From: Nitrincola sp.
GTDB lineage: Bacteria; Pseudomonadota; Gammaproteobacteria; Pseudomonadales; Balneatricaceae
Assembly (NCBI GenBank): GCA_021208565.1
Contig: JAJOJN010000061.1
Location: forward strand, 1 to 54,961
Direction: 5' to 3'
Length of the DNA: 54,961 nt
Shown: piece by piece, positions 37,894 through 46,563 of the stretch
How positions within the stretch are numbered: the first letter of the stretch is position 1
How the letters are laid out: the number at the start of each line of letters is the position of its first letter
The notes under the pieces: model-generated
What the model was told of the DNA's origin: nothing
Database searches by the model: none
The model's input: only the letters and a program-made list of their open reading frames with translations
Position numbers and translations under genes: made by a program

Positions 37894-39411
37894 ATGGCAC
37901 ACAGGTATATTAAAAAGATTCTGGAAGCGCGTGTTTACGACGTTGCAATCGAAACGCCACTGGATGAGGCGCCTGCGCTGTCTGCTCGCCTCGGCAATCG
38001 TATTTTACTGAAGCGCGAAGACCTGCAACCGGTTTTCTCATTCAAGTTACGCGGTGCCTATAACCGCATGGCACAACTGAGCGATGCCGAAAAAGCGGCG
38101 GGTGTGATTACCGCGTCAGCAGGCAATCATGCTCAAGGATTAGCCATGTCTGCAAAAGCGATGGGGGTTAAAGCGACAATTGTTATGCCTAAAACCACCC
38201 CTGATATCAAAGTCAGTAGCGTTCGTGCACGTGGTGGTCATGTGGTGTTGCATGGTGATACCTTCGATGAGGCTCAAGCTCAAGCGAAGAAATTGATGGC
38301 CGAGAAAGGAATGACTTATATTCCACCTTTTGACGATCCCGATGTCATCGCCGGCCAAGGCACCATTGCTATGGAGCTGTTGCGCCAGCACAGCGGCCAC
38401 ATTAATGCAGTTTTTGTACCCGTCGGCGGCGGTGGCCTGATTGCGGGCATTGCGGTTTATATTAAGTATTTACGTCCAGAAACTCGCATCATTGGTGTTG
38501 AGCCTGAAGATGCCGCCTGTTTGAAAGCCGCACTGGAAGCAGGCGAGCGAGTTACATTACCTCAGGTAGGTTTATTTGCTGACGGCGTTGCAGTCGCTCG
38601 CATCGGCGAACACACATTTGAATTGGCAAAACAGTTTGTGGATGAGGTGATTACCGTCACCACTGACGAGATCTGTGCCGCTGTAAAAGATATCTTCGAT
38701 GACACACGCTCAGTCTGTGAACCCGCAGGAGCACTTGGCGTCGCGGGTATCAAAAAATACGTCGAGCAAACAGGCGCAACCAAACAAACTCTTGTCGCGA
38801 TAGATTCTGGAGCTAATGTTAACTTCGATCGTCTTCGTCACATTGCCGAGCGCTCTGAGCTGGGAGAAAAACGCGAAGCCATTATTGCTGCTAAGATACC
38901 GGAGCATCCCGGCAGCTTCAAAAACTTTTGTACTGCACTCGGCAAACGCAATATTACCGAGTTTAATTACCGTTATGGTGATGATAAAGAGGCCATTGTT
39001 TTTGCAGGCGTACAGATTAAACCCAATAATGATGGTCGCAAAGAGTTACTCGAAACACTCAAGCAACATAACATTGATGTTGTTGACTTAACGGACAACG
39101 AGATGGCTAAAATCCATATCCGTTATATGGTGGGTGGCCATGCGCCGACCAGCGTCAATAACGAGGTGATTTATCGCTTTGAATTTCCCGAGCGCCCAGG
39201 TGCATTGATGCTATTTTTGAGCAAAATGGGCGGGCGTTGGAACATCTCTATGTTCCATTATCGCAATCATGGAGCCGCCTACGGACGTGTTCTTTTAGGC
39301 ATGCAGGTTCCGGAAGAGGAAAGGCATTTAGTTCCTACCTTCCTTGATGAAGTTGGTTACAGCTATTCGGAAGAAACCGATAACGAAGCTTACAAGCTCT
39401 TTTTAGGGTAG
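37894..39411 (+). CDS. ilvA: Threonine ammonia-lyase, biosynthetic
   Basis: IlvA deaminates threonine to 2-oxobutyrate, the first step of isoleucine synthesis. The PLP lysine lies in FSFKLRGAYNRMAQL, and the phosphate-binding glycine loop is VPVGGGGLIAGIAVY. Two C-terminal ACT-like regulatory domains follow (about 330-505, with RSELGEKREAIIAAKIPEHP and YRFEFPERPGALMLFLSKMG), which mediate isoleucine feedback. The 505-residue length is typical of the biosynthetic enzyme. A strong terminator follows. Confidence 0.96.
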   Translation: MAHRYIKKILEARVYDVAIETPLDEAPALSARLGNRILLKREDLQPVFSFKLRGAYNRMAQLSDAEKAAGVITASAGNHAQGLAMSAKAMGVKATIVMPKTTPDIKVSSVRARGGHVVLHGDTFDEAQAQAKKLMAEKGMTYIPPFDDPDVIAGQGTIAMELLRQHSGHINAVFVPVGGGGLIAGIAVYIKYLRPETRIIGVEPEDAACLKAALEAGERVTLPQVGLFADGVAVARIGEHTFELAKQFVDEVITVTTDEICAAVKDIFDDTRSVCEPAGALGVAGIKKYVEQTGATKQTLVAIDSGANVNFDRLRHIAERSELGEKREAIIAAKIPEHPGSFKNFCTALGKRNITEFNYRYGDDKEAIVFAGVQIKPNNDGRKELLETLKQHNIDVVDLTDNEMAKIHIRYMVGGHAPTSVNNEVIYRFEFPERPGALMLFLSKMGGRWNISMFHYRNHGAAYGRVLLGMQVPEEERHLVPTFLDEVGYSYSEETDNEAYKLFLG

Positions 39412-39448
39412 GTTGGGGCTGAATCTGTCAACTAATGTCATCTGATAG

Positions 39449-39483
39449 AAAAAAGGCGCAAACATAACAGCTTGCGCCTTTTT
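39449..39483. terminator. Bidirectional terminator between ilvA and the TRAP permease
   Basis: AAAAAAGGCGCAA and TTGCGCCTTTTT flank a ten-base loop, with A and T tracts on both sides. It separates the convergent ilvA and TRAP permease genes. Confidence 0.88.
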
Positions 39484-39504
39484 ATTGTCAATCAGTAGCG
39501 CGCA

Positions 39505-41664
39505 TCAAGCTTTCGCTTTATTGATCGCTAACTGCCACGCTAATACCACTGCACTTAAGCCTAGACCTATCGCATCGGTCACTAGACCACCAGCAATCAT
39601 GGAAATCGCAGCAATCAATAGAATGACACGCTGAACAAGATTCACATGACCTTTCAAGAAATAACCCTGAATAGAGGCTGCCAAGAGGTAGATACCTACT
39701 GACGCACTAATCACTACGCTCAGGATCTCTGTCCAAGTGCCATCCATCAAGAGTGCCGGACTATAGAAGAACATGAAGGGTACGATAAACGCGGCCAAAC
39801 CAAACTTGAATGACGTCATCGCTGTTTTCAACGGATCAGTACCCGATATGGCTGCGGCGGCATAACCCGCTAGCGCAACCGGCGGCGTAATAGCCGACAA
39901 CACCGCATAGTAGAACACAAAGAAGTGAGCGACTAAGGGTGGAATCCCGATCTGCTGAAGACCTGGTGCAACAACTGAAGCGGCAACGGCATAAGCCGCT
40001 GTCGTTGGCATGCCCATACCCAGTAAGATACTGATACACATTGCAAAGAAGAGCGCTAGAATCTGACTCGCATCCGCAATACCCAGCAGCATCGACGCAA
40101 ATCGAGCACCAACACCTGTGAGGCTGATGACGCCAACAATGATACCCGCACAAGCACAGACGGCTATCAAGGGAATCGCCATGCGCGTACCCAGTGACAA
40201 GGCGTCTAACAGCTCACGAATACCCATTCGATAAGGCGTTAGCCATGACACCACCGCCGCACTGATCATTGCATAGGTCCCTGCACGGATAACCGAATAT
40301 CCCATAAACAGGGTACTAATCAGGATGATAATCGGCAAGAACAGGTAGATCTGTTTAACCATTTTACTGAATACAGGTAGTTGGTCACGCGACAAACCTG
40401 ACATGCCTTCACGACGCGCCTCAAGATCAACCATCAGGTAGATCGACAGGAAGTAGAGTGCCGCAGGTATTAGTGCCGCAATAGCGATTTCGGTATAAGG
40501 AATACCGGTAATCTCTGCCATAATAAAGGCACCCGCCCCCATAATCGGCGGAACTATCTGACCACCCGTTGAAGCGGCTGCTTCAATACCGCCAGCACTT
40601 CGTGGGTGATAGCCGACCTTTTTCATCAACGGAATGGTCAAGCTACCCGTCGCCACGACGTTACCCGCCGAGGTGCCATTAATCATACCCATCAAACCGG
40701 ATGCAAAAACAGCTACCTTAGCCGGTCCTCCACGAGCGCGACCTGCTGCTGCGAAAGCGAAATTAACAAAGTAATCGCCGACACGCGAGGCCTGCAAGAA
40801 GGCGGCAAAGGTGATAAAGAGGATAATATAAGTCGAAGATACCGCCGTGGTTGGGCCTAAGATACCGTTATCTGTGTAGATGTAGGTAAAGAAACGCTCC
40901 ATCGAGTAACCACGATGCTCTAAAATACCGGGCAGGTAAGGGCCTGCAAAAGCGTAAATCAAGAAAACGCCAGTGATCACGATTAATGCCAAACCAGCTA
41001 CACGTCGTGTTAACTCCATGATTAGCATCACGCCGGTAAACGCGACTAAGAAGTCGGTTTGACTGACCATCGGCGTGCCGGCTGCAAAGCGCCATCTTTG
41101 CAATACAAAAATCAGATAAGCCGCTACGATGATTGCGGCCGCCATCAGCGCCAAATCACCCCAGAAAATTCGTCTATTCCCACCTGACTTCCAAATCCAG
41201 CCCGCAACGATAGCGGCTGAGCTTGAAATCGCAAGTGCCCAAGCCACCTGAGGCAGTAACCAAGCGGGAGGCATCTGGTCCATCCACTCACGGCTAATCC
41301 AAGCGTAAGTAATCCCTGCACCCGCAAATAACATCGCAAGAGCTATTGGTAACATCGCCGCCCATTGAATGGCGTTCAAGGGTTGCGGTTCTTTTTGTCT
41401 ATCGAGGGTATAAGCCGCTATTAAGGCAAAACCAACCGCTAGACCACCGGCTACGTGAATAATACGGAAGGTCCAGGTTTCGATAGGTGATATATTCAGT
41501 GCGTAGAGATGTAAACCGGTATAGAAAACACAGGCAAAGAAAATAATTTTTCCAACAACACCGGTTAGATCACGTTCGTTATGCCCTAACGGCACATCGG
41601 ATACACCCTCGGCACCGATTTTTTCTTCAGCAGCATCGATCGATGCTGGAGTTTTTTCTGTCAT
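39505..41664 (-). CDS. TRAP transporter fused permease (TAXI type)
   Basis: The 719-residue integral membrane protein fuses the small (DctQ-like) and large (DctM-like) TRAP subunits. An N-terminal soluble tail is followed by about 18 hydrophobic segments. The large-subunit core includes RARGGPAKVAVFASGLMGMI, NGTSAGNVVATGSLTIPLMK, and AASTGGQIVPPIMGAGAF, a pattern diagnostic of fused TAXI permeases. TRAP systems use ion gradients to take up organic acids or related solutes. The start MTEKTPASIDAAEEK at 41664 is favoured. The TAXI binding protein is 82 bases upstream, across a strong hairpin. Confidence 0.93.
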   Translation of the reverse strand: MTEKTPASIDAAEEKIGAEGVSDVPLGHNERDLTGVVGKIIFFACVFYTGLHLYALNISPIETWTFRIIHVAGGLAVGFALIAAYTLDRQKEPQPLNAIQWAAMLPIALAMLFAGAGITYAWISREWMDQMPPAWLLPQVAWALAISSSAAIVAGWIWKSGGNRRIFWGDLALMAAAIIVAAYLIFVLQRWRFAAGTPMVSQTDFLVAFTGVMLIMELTRRVAGLALIVITGVFLIYAFAGPYLPGILEHRGYSMERFFTYIYTDNGILGPTTAVSSTYIILFITFAAFLQASRVGDYFVNFAFAAAGRARGGPAKVAVFASGLMGMINGTSAGNVVATGSLTIPLMKKVGYHPRSAGGIEAAASTGGQIVPPIMGAGAFIMAEITGIPYTEIAIAALIPAALYFLSIYLMVDLEARREGMSGLSRDQLPVFSKMVKQIYLFLPIIILISTLFMGYSVIRAGTYAMISAAVVSWLTPYRMGIRELLDALSLGTRMAIPLIAVCACAGIIVGVISLTGVGARFASMLLGIADASQILALFFAMCISILLGMGMPTTAAYAVAASVVAPGLQQIGIPPLVAHFFVFYYAVLSAITPPVALAGYAAAAISGTDPLKTAMTSFKFGLAAFIVPFMFFYSPALLMDGTWTEILSVVISASVGIYLLAASIQGYFLKGHVNLVQRVILLIAAISMIAGGLVTDAIGLGLSAVVLAWQLAINKAKA

Positions 41665-41698
41665 GGGATGGATACCTAACTTAAGGCATTTAAGGCGT

Positions 41699-41723
41699 AG
41701 GTGCTGATCAAAGATCAGCACCT
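41699..41723 (-). repeat. Intercistronic hairpin between TAXI receptor and permease
   Basis: AGGTGCTGATC (41699-41709) and GATCAGCACCT (41713-41723) form a perfect 11-bp stem with a three-base loop. It lies between the stop of the receptor gene and the start of the permease gene, with no T tract. Such hairpins often stabilise the upstream message and so raise the binding protein above the permease. Confidence 0.7.
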
Positions 41724-41733
41724 CTATTACTCA

Positions 41734-41751
41734 ACTAATTAGATAATTAGT
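41734..41751. repeat. Palindrome at the TAXI receptor stop codon
   Basis: ACTAATTA and TAATTAGT flank GA, a perfect 8-bp AT-rich dyad containing the TAA stop of the receptor gene. Its role, if any, is unclear. Confidence 0.3.
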
Positions 41752-42733
41752 CTCTTAGCTCAGCTGGAATCTCAAAACCGTTCTCTTCAAACCAACGCGC
41801 AGCACCAGCATGCCATGGCAACACAGTGTTATATTTGAAGTTTTCAGGAATCGTTTCGACAGAAGCAGCATGGATCTGCATCATGCGATCATGATTTTCC
41901 ATGACGGTTTTAGTCACACCATAAACTAGAGATTCAGGCATGTTTTTGTGGGTAATCGCCCAGTTCCACAATGAAATCGCATCACGATCACCAGGCATAG
42001 AGCTATACACAGACGCTGGAATAACAGCAGGGCTCAACTCTGGGAAGTGTTCAGAAATTTTTTCAAAGTGGTGAGGCTCGTAAGAAAAAATATTAACGTT
42101 CGTCTGAGCTTCTAACTGACTAAATGCAGAGATCGGCATTCCCGCTGCAAACGCAAAGGCATCAATTAGACCATCTTGTAACTGCCCAGCTTGGTCAGCA
42201 GCACCGCCATTGCGCGTACGTACATTGATGCCCAACTTTTCTAATAATTGAGAGTGATACATATCAGCTGTTCCACCGGCAGGGCCTACACCGATGGTTT
42301 TACCGTCAAGATCTTCAATAGAATTAATACCAGAGCTTTGCAATGCAATAATTTGCAGTGTGGTTTGGTACATTGGGAAGACTGCACGAAGATCATCATG
42401 CGGCATTCCTGGCGCTAATTCACTTTGCCCATTAAGAGCGGCAATGAGTGGTCCTGTTGTTACCATGCCAAACGCATGCTCACCCATCTGAACCAGTGTC
42501 GCATTCTGAACTGGACCACCGGTAACTTCCGCACCCGCAGAGATACCCAGCGCTTCACCCACAAGGTTTGCCCAACCCGCTCCATAAACGTAATAAACAC
42601 CACCTTGGCTGGCAGTTCCTACAGTAATACTTCTTGGCCAATCACTACGATCTTCTGTTGCATAAGCAGCTCCAGCAGTCATGGTTAGACCGAGAAAGCC
42701 TGCGATTAGGGCTTGTTTAGATAGAATACGCAT
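41747..42733 (-). CDS. TAXI-family TRAP solute-binding protein
   Basis: A periplasmic receptor of 328 residues. The signal peptide ends GAAYA|TED near residue 26. The mature protein has ITVGTASQGGVYYVYGAGWA near its N-terminus and DGKTIGVGPAGGTADMYHSQ in the middle, typical of the TAXI (TRAP-associated extracytoplasmic immunogenic) family. Ligands known for the family include glutamate and other small anions; the substrate here is not readable. AGGAG sits just upstream of the ATG. It lies between uspA and the permease. Confidence 0.92.
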   Translation of the reverse strand: MRILSKQALIAGFLGLTMTAGAAYATEDRSDWPRSITVGTASQGGVYYVYGAGWANLVGEALGISAGAEVTGGPVQNATLVQMGEHAFGMVTTGPLIAALNGQSELAPGMPHDDLRAVFPMYQTTLQIIALQSSGINSIEDLDGKTIGVGPAGGTADMYHSQLLEKLGINVRTRNGGAADQAGQLQDGLIDAFAFAAGMPISAFSQLEAQTNVNIFSYEPHHFEKISEHFPELSPAVIPASVYSSMPGDRDAISLWNWAITHKNMPESLVYGVTKTVMENHDRMMQIHAASVETIPENFKYNTVLPWHAGAARWFEENGFEIPAELRD

Positions 42734-42782
42734 GTGTATTTCTCCTAGTTATATTAGTTTTTTGGATCGTAAAAACAGGTTG

Positions 42783-43235
42783 TTAGCTTCTAACGGTCAA
42801 GACAGGAATAATCGCGCCTCGAACCACTCGTTCAGCTGTGGAGCCTACAAGGACTTTTTCGATACCCGAGCGCCCATGAGTACCCATCACAATCAAATCT
42901 GCCTGGCTTCGCTTCGCTTCTTCTAGAATCGCAGTGAACCCTATGCCGACTTCGATAGTTTTCGTGATTTCAATCCCTTCAGAATCAGGACCTGAAAAAT
43001 GTGCATCGCAGAAGTTATCCATGTCTTCCTTCGCTTGGCGTGTCACTTCACGGATAAAAGTATCAATTACATCGGGCGGAACGCGTTTACGGCGTTTATC
43101 AGAAAGCTCAGTAATCACGTGAAATAGATTTAACTTAGCACCTGTAAGCTTGGCTAGAGTTCGTGCGTGATCGACTGCTTTTTCGGCACCCTCTGAAAAA
43201 TCAGTGGCAAAGAGAATCGTTTTATATTGGGCCAT
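42783..43235 (-). CDS. Universal stress protein (UspA family)
   Basis: This 150-residue cytoplasmic protein has the UspA fold, with ILFATDFSEGAEKAVDHART at the N-terminus and the ATP-binding loop GTHGRSGIEKVLVGSTAERV near the C-terminus, which fits the G-X2-G-X9-G-S/T pattern. It leads the apparent uspA-receptor-permease transcript, with 49 bases before the receptor start. In Halomonas the TRAP-linked UspA protein TeaD regulates its transporter, so a similar role is plausible. A sigma-54 promoter precedes it. Confidence 0.93.
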   Translation of the reverse strand: MAQYKTILFATDFSEGAEKAVDHARTLAKLTGAKLNLFHVITELSDKRRKRVPPDVIDTFIREVTRQAKEDMDNFCDAHFSGPDSEGIEITKTIEVGIGFTAILEEAKRSQADLIVMGTHGRSGIEKVLVGSTAERVVRGAIIPVLTVRS

Positions 43236-43271
43236 TCATTCCACCTAGATAAGTTACGTTTGTTTCTTAAA

Positions 43272-43287
43272 AGCACACAACGTGCCA
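43272..43287 (-). promoter_or_regulatory. Sigma-54 promoter upstream of uspA-TAXI-TRAP
   Basis: Read on the minus strand the site is TGGCAC-GTTGT-GTGCT. The -24 element is a perfect TGGCAC, the -12 element GTGC differs from TTGC at one base, and the invariant GG and GC dinucleotides are correctly spaced. Transcription would start near 43261, about 26 bases before the uspA ATG. A DctD-type sigma-54 activator is encoded nearby. Confidence 0.75.
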
Positions 43288-43353
43288 ACTTAATAATTCC
43301 ATTACAAAACAAACCGATTAATATTTGGCAAAATGAATATAATGCTGAATTTA

Positions 43354-43367
43354 AGCGTATATCCGCT
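43354..43367. promoter_or_regulatory. Possible activator-binding dyad upstream of the sigma-54 site
   Basis: AGCG, six bases and CGCT form a short dyad about 80 bases upstream of the -24 box, a normal distance for an enhancer of a sigma-54 activator. The arms are short, so chance is possible. Confidence 0.25.
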
Positions 43368-43464
43368 CATAAAATTGCCAAAAAGGGTGAAAATCCGCCA
43401 CTTTTGAAAAATGACTTAATCCTTAGTAAAACAAAGGTTACATAGTCTTAAGTTTGAGGTATTC

Positions 43465-43493
43465 TTGAACTTCTTTAAAAAAAAGACTAGAAA
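43465..43493 (+). promoter_or_regulatory. Candidate sigma-70 promoter of the haem chemoreceptor
   Basis: TTGAAC (43465-43470) and TAGAAA (43488-43493) are 17 bases apart, 33 bases before the ATG. The -35 box is good and the -10 box moderate. No sigma-28 flagellar promoter was found. Confidence 0.4.
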
Positions 43494-43525
43494 TAATAGA
43501 TAATTCTTTATTCGGTTAGGCTTAC

Positions 43526-45120
43526 ATGTCGATTAAAACAAAGGTTAACTTATCGCTACTGATCGTATTCATGGTGGTACTGATCAGCTCCCTCACAGTG
43601 ATTTATCGAAGTGAGTCTTCACTGGTTACTGATGTTGCCAGGACGACGACTATCGATGCGGCTGACTCCTATTTTGACAGCATCAATATCCTCATGCTTA
43701 GCGGCGCGATGGGCAATCGAGGTGAGTTACAGAAGCGTATCCTGAGCAATGAATCGATTATTGAAGCAAGAATTTTACGCAGTCCAGAACTAAACGCTAT
43801 TTACGGCCCCGGTTCTGAGGACTCGGTTGTTCGTGATGATCTAGACAGACGTGCCATGGGTGGCGAAAAGGTCGTTGAAGAGATTCGTGACCGCGATGGT
43901 CATCGCTTAACAGTATTGCTACCGATGAAAGCCATTCCCGATTACAAAGGTACTAACTGTTTGCTCTGTCACCAGCATCCTGAAGGCACAGTAATTGGTG
44001 CTGTTCGCGTCACCTATTCATTAGATCAAATGAATTCAGCTATTCGCGCTAACATGATCAATGTCGCGATGGTTGAACTCCTTTTATTCATCATCGGTAT
44101 TTTAGTCATCAGCTACATTCTTAATCGCGTTGTTATCCGCCCTGTGAATGACTTCGCAAACACTCTGGATGAGATAGGGAAAGAGCAAAATTTCAACCTA
44201 CGCGTAGCGGTTAAATCGGATGACGAAATCGGCAAAATGTCAGCAGCGATGAACTCATTACTGGAAAATGTTCATCAAAGCCTGCAGCAGGTCAGCAGCA
44301 CGGTATTGAAACTGTCGTCTTCGAGTACTCGTATCAACGACATCGCCAACCAAACAACCCAAGCGGTGCTCCATCAACAGGATCAAACCCGATCTGTTGC
44401 CTCAGCAATAGAACAGATGGAAGCCTCAACGCACAGTGTCTCGAACAGCTCTGCCCAGAGTGTTGAAGCTTCTGATCTTGCGCTACACGAGAGTAATGAA
44501 GGTACAAAAGTAACAGCCCACGCTATTCAAGCGATTGAAAAGCTGCGCAAGGATATCGATGAGGCTTCAAATGTTATCCAAAAACTCGATGATCAAGCGC
44601 AAAATGTCAGCACTGTACTACAAGTAATTAAAAACATCGCCGAACAAACCAATCTCTTGGCACTCAATGCCGCCATTGAAGCTGCCAGAGCGGGTGAGCA
44701 GGGGCGTGGCTTTGCCGTCGTGGCTGATGAGGTACGCACGTTGGCTAGCCGAACTCAAGCCTCAACTGAAGAGATCTACAAAATCATAGATGGCTTGCAA
44801 GTCGATGCTAAAACGCCGTTGATGTGATGCAAAGCTCTTTAGAAAGTGCTGGCCAAGGTGTTGAACAGGTTCAGAACACCTCCAATGCCCTCAACACTAT
44901 TGCGGCTGAGATTCGACGCATCAACAACATGAATCATGAAGTGGCTAATGCCGTTCAAGAGCAGAGCCAGATGGCTAGCAATATCGAACGTAACATCATG
45001 GCGATTAATGAAAGTTCCGAGGACAGCTCAGAACATGCCCGTCATTTGAGCCAAGTATCCAATGAGTTGACCAGCCTTGCTCACGAACTCGAAATCATGT
45101 TGAAGCGCTTCAAGCTATAG
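43526..45120 (+). CDS. Methyl-accepting chemotaxis protein with c-type haem motif, split by a one-base deletion
   Basis: The chemoreceptor begins with a membrane helix (about 8-28), a periplasmic sensor domain (about 35-180), a second helix (about 186-206), HAMP (about 207-260) and the signalling domain with [20 protein letters not shown]. The sensor contains [20 protein letters not shown], a CXXCH site for covalent haem c. The frame breaks near 44815 in GCTAAAACGCC; with a fifth A it reads [18 protein letters not shown], continuing to 45120. The repaired protein has about 531 residues. It ends KRFKL without a CheR pentapeptide. It is divergent from uspA. Confidence 0.9.
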
Positions 45121-45149
45121 TGAAGCACTCAAGCAACACGCTCACGCAG

Positions 45150-45183
45150 AAACCCAAGGCCGACATTTCGGCCTTGGGTTTTT
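45150..45183. terminator. Bidirectional terminator between chemoreceptor and dctD
   Basis: AACCCAAGGCCGA (45151-45163) and TCGGCCTTGGGTT (45168-45180) form a perfect 13-bp stem followed by T's on the plus strand and preceded by A's. The genes on either side converge. Confidence 0.88.
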
Positions 45184-46563
45184 CTACTTGTACTGCCGCT
45201 TATCTAAGCCATACTTTCGCATCTTATCGTAGAGTGTTTTACGTGGCAGACCTAAAGATTCCAGCGTATCTTTAATAGATCCTCCATGACGACCCAACTC
45301 AGTATGGATCAACATCTTCTCAAACCGCTCAACCTGCTCAGGAAGCGTCATCCCTAAACCCGCACCAGTTAAGGTGATGGGACGATTATCAAAGTCAAAG
45401 GTGCAACTCTCACCTAAAAGCACATAACGTTCAGCGAGGTTACGTAACTCTCTGACGTTACCCGGCCAATCATGCAGCATTAAGCTGTGCATCCGCTCAG
45501 CAGGTAAAGGCATTACTTCCCGACCATACTGGTTGGACGCGATCAGTGCAAAGTGCTGAAACAGCAACGGGATATCTTCGCGCCGATCGCGTAAGGGTGG
45601 AATATCCACTCTAAGCACATTTAAACGATAGTAAAGATCTTCACGAAAGTGCCCTTTTTCACATAAAGAGAGAAGATCCACTTTGGTTGCCGCAATGATT
45701 CTCAGATCCAACTCAATCGTTTTATTCGAGCCCAGTCGTTCAATACTGCGCTCTTCTAAAACTCTCAATAGTCTCACCTGAAGAGACATGGGCATACTTT
45801 CGATTTCATCTAGGAAAAGAGTGCCTCCATTCGCATATTCAAACTTACCAACACGCTGACTCCGCGCATCCGTAAAAGCACCTGCCTCATGACCAAAAAG
45901 TTCGCTTTCTATTAGAGCTTCTGGCACTGCGCCACAGTTGATCGCAACAAAGTTTTTTTCTCGACGACGACTGTGTTCATGGATATAGCGCGCCAATAAA
46001 TCTTTACCACACCCCGTTTCAGCCATGACTAAAATATCGGCGGGTGTATCGGCTATCGCGGTCATTAATCTGCGTAAGTGCTGAATTTGAAGGGATTTAC
46101 CGATAATTTTAGGACCTGGAGCCGACTGCGCTTCTAGTTCAAAACGTAATTGACGGTTTTCTAAGGTCAGTCGTCGTTTTTCTAAAGCACGTCGAACCAC
46201 ATCAAGCAGTAGTTCCGATGCGAAGGGTTTCTCGATAAAATCATAAGCCCCCTGTCGTATCGCACTCACAGCCATCGAAATGTCGCCATGACCCGTGATT
46301 AAAATAACGGGCAGATCGGGGTCTTTGGTATGAATGGCACGCATCAGCTCCAAACCATCCATCCCAGGCATATTGATGTCGGTGACCACCACTCCAGGCC
46401 AAGCGTCATCGATCTTATCCAGAACGCCCTCTGCATTACTGAGAGGTTGAACGTCGTAACCTGCTAATTCTAAGGTCTGTCCTGCAGCCAAACGAATATG
46501 CTTTTCATCGTCAATGAGCAAGACAGGTGAATTTATTGAGGGCTCTTTAATGAGGGTTTTCAA
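45184..46563 (-). CDS. dctD: DctD-like sigma-54 response regulator
   Basis: A 459-residue NtrC-class activator. The receiver domain (about 13-130) has VVVTDINMPGMDGLELMRA with the phosphoacceptor aspartate and ends near DFIEKPF. The AAA+ domain (about 150-380) has AETGCGKDLLARYIH (Walker A) and GGTLFLDEIESMP (Walker B). A Fis-type helix-turn-helix is at the C-terminus (IKDTLESLGLPRKTLYDKMR). The loop that contacts sigma-54, usually GAFTGA, reads GAFTDA. It overlaps the kinase gene by four bases. C4-dicarboxylate or TRAP transport control is the usual family role. Confidence 0.88.
   Translation of the reverse strand: MKTLIKEPSINSPVLLIDDEKHIRLAAGQTLELAGYDVQPLSNAEGVLDKIDDAWPGVVVTDINMPGMDGLELMRAIHTKDPDLPVILITGHGDISMAVSAIRQGAYDFIEKPFASELLLDVVRRALEKRRLTLENRQLRFELEAQSAPGPKIIGKSLQIQHLRRLMTAIADTPADILVMAETGCGKDLLARYIHEHSRRREKNFVAINCGAVPEALIESELFGHEAGAFTDARSQRVGKFEYANGGTLFLDEIESMPMSLQVRLLRVLEERSIERLGSNKTIELDLRIIAATKVDLLSLCEKGHFREDLYYRLNVLRVDIPPLRDRREDIPLLFQHFALIASNQYGREVMPLPAERMHSLMLHDWPGNVRELRNLAERYVLLGESCTFDFDNRPITLTGAGLGMTLPEQVERFEKMLIHTELGRHGGSIKDTLESLGLPRKTLYDKMRKYGLDKRQYK

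Noticed and set aside
43236-43450. Plus-strand frame of about 70 codons overlapping the uspA start
   Set aside because: It overlaps the start of a clear gene, has no ribosome binding site, and covers the sigma-54 promoter region; the residue pattern is not protein-like.
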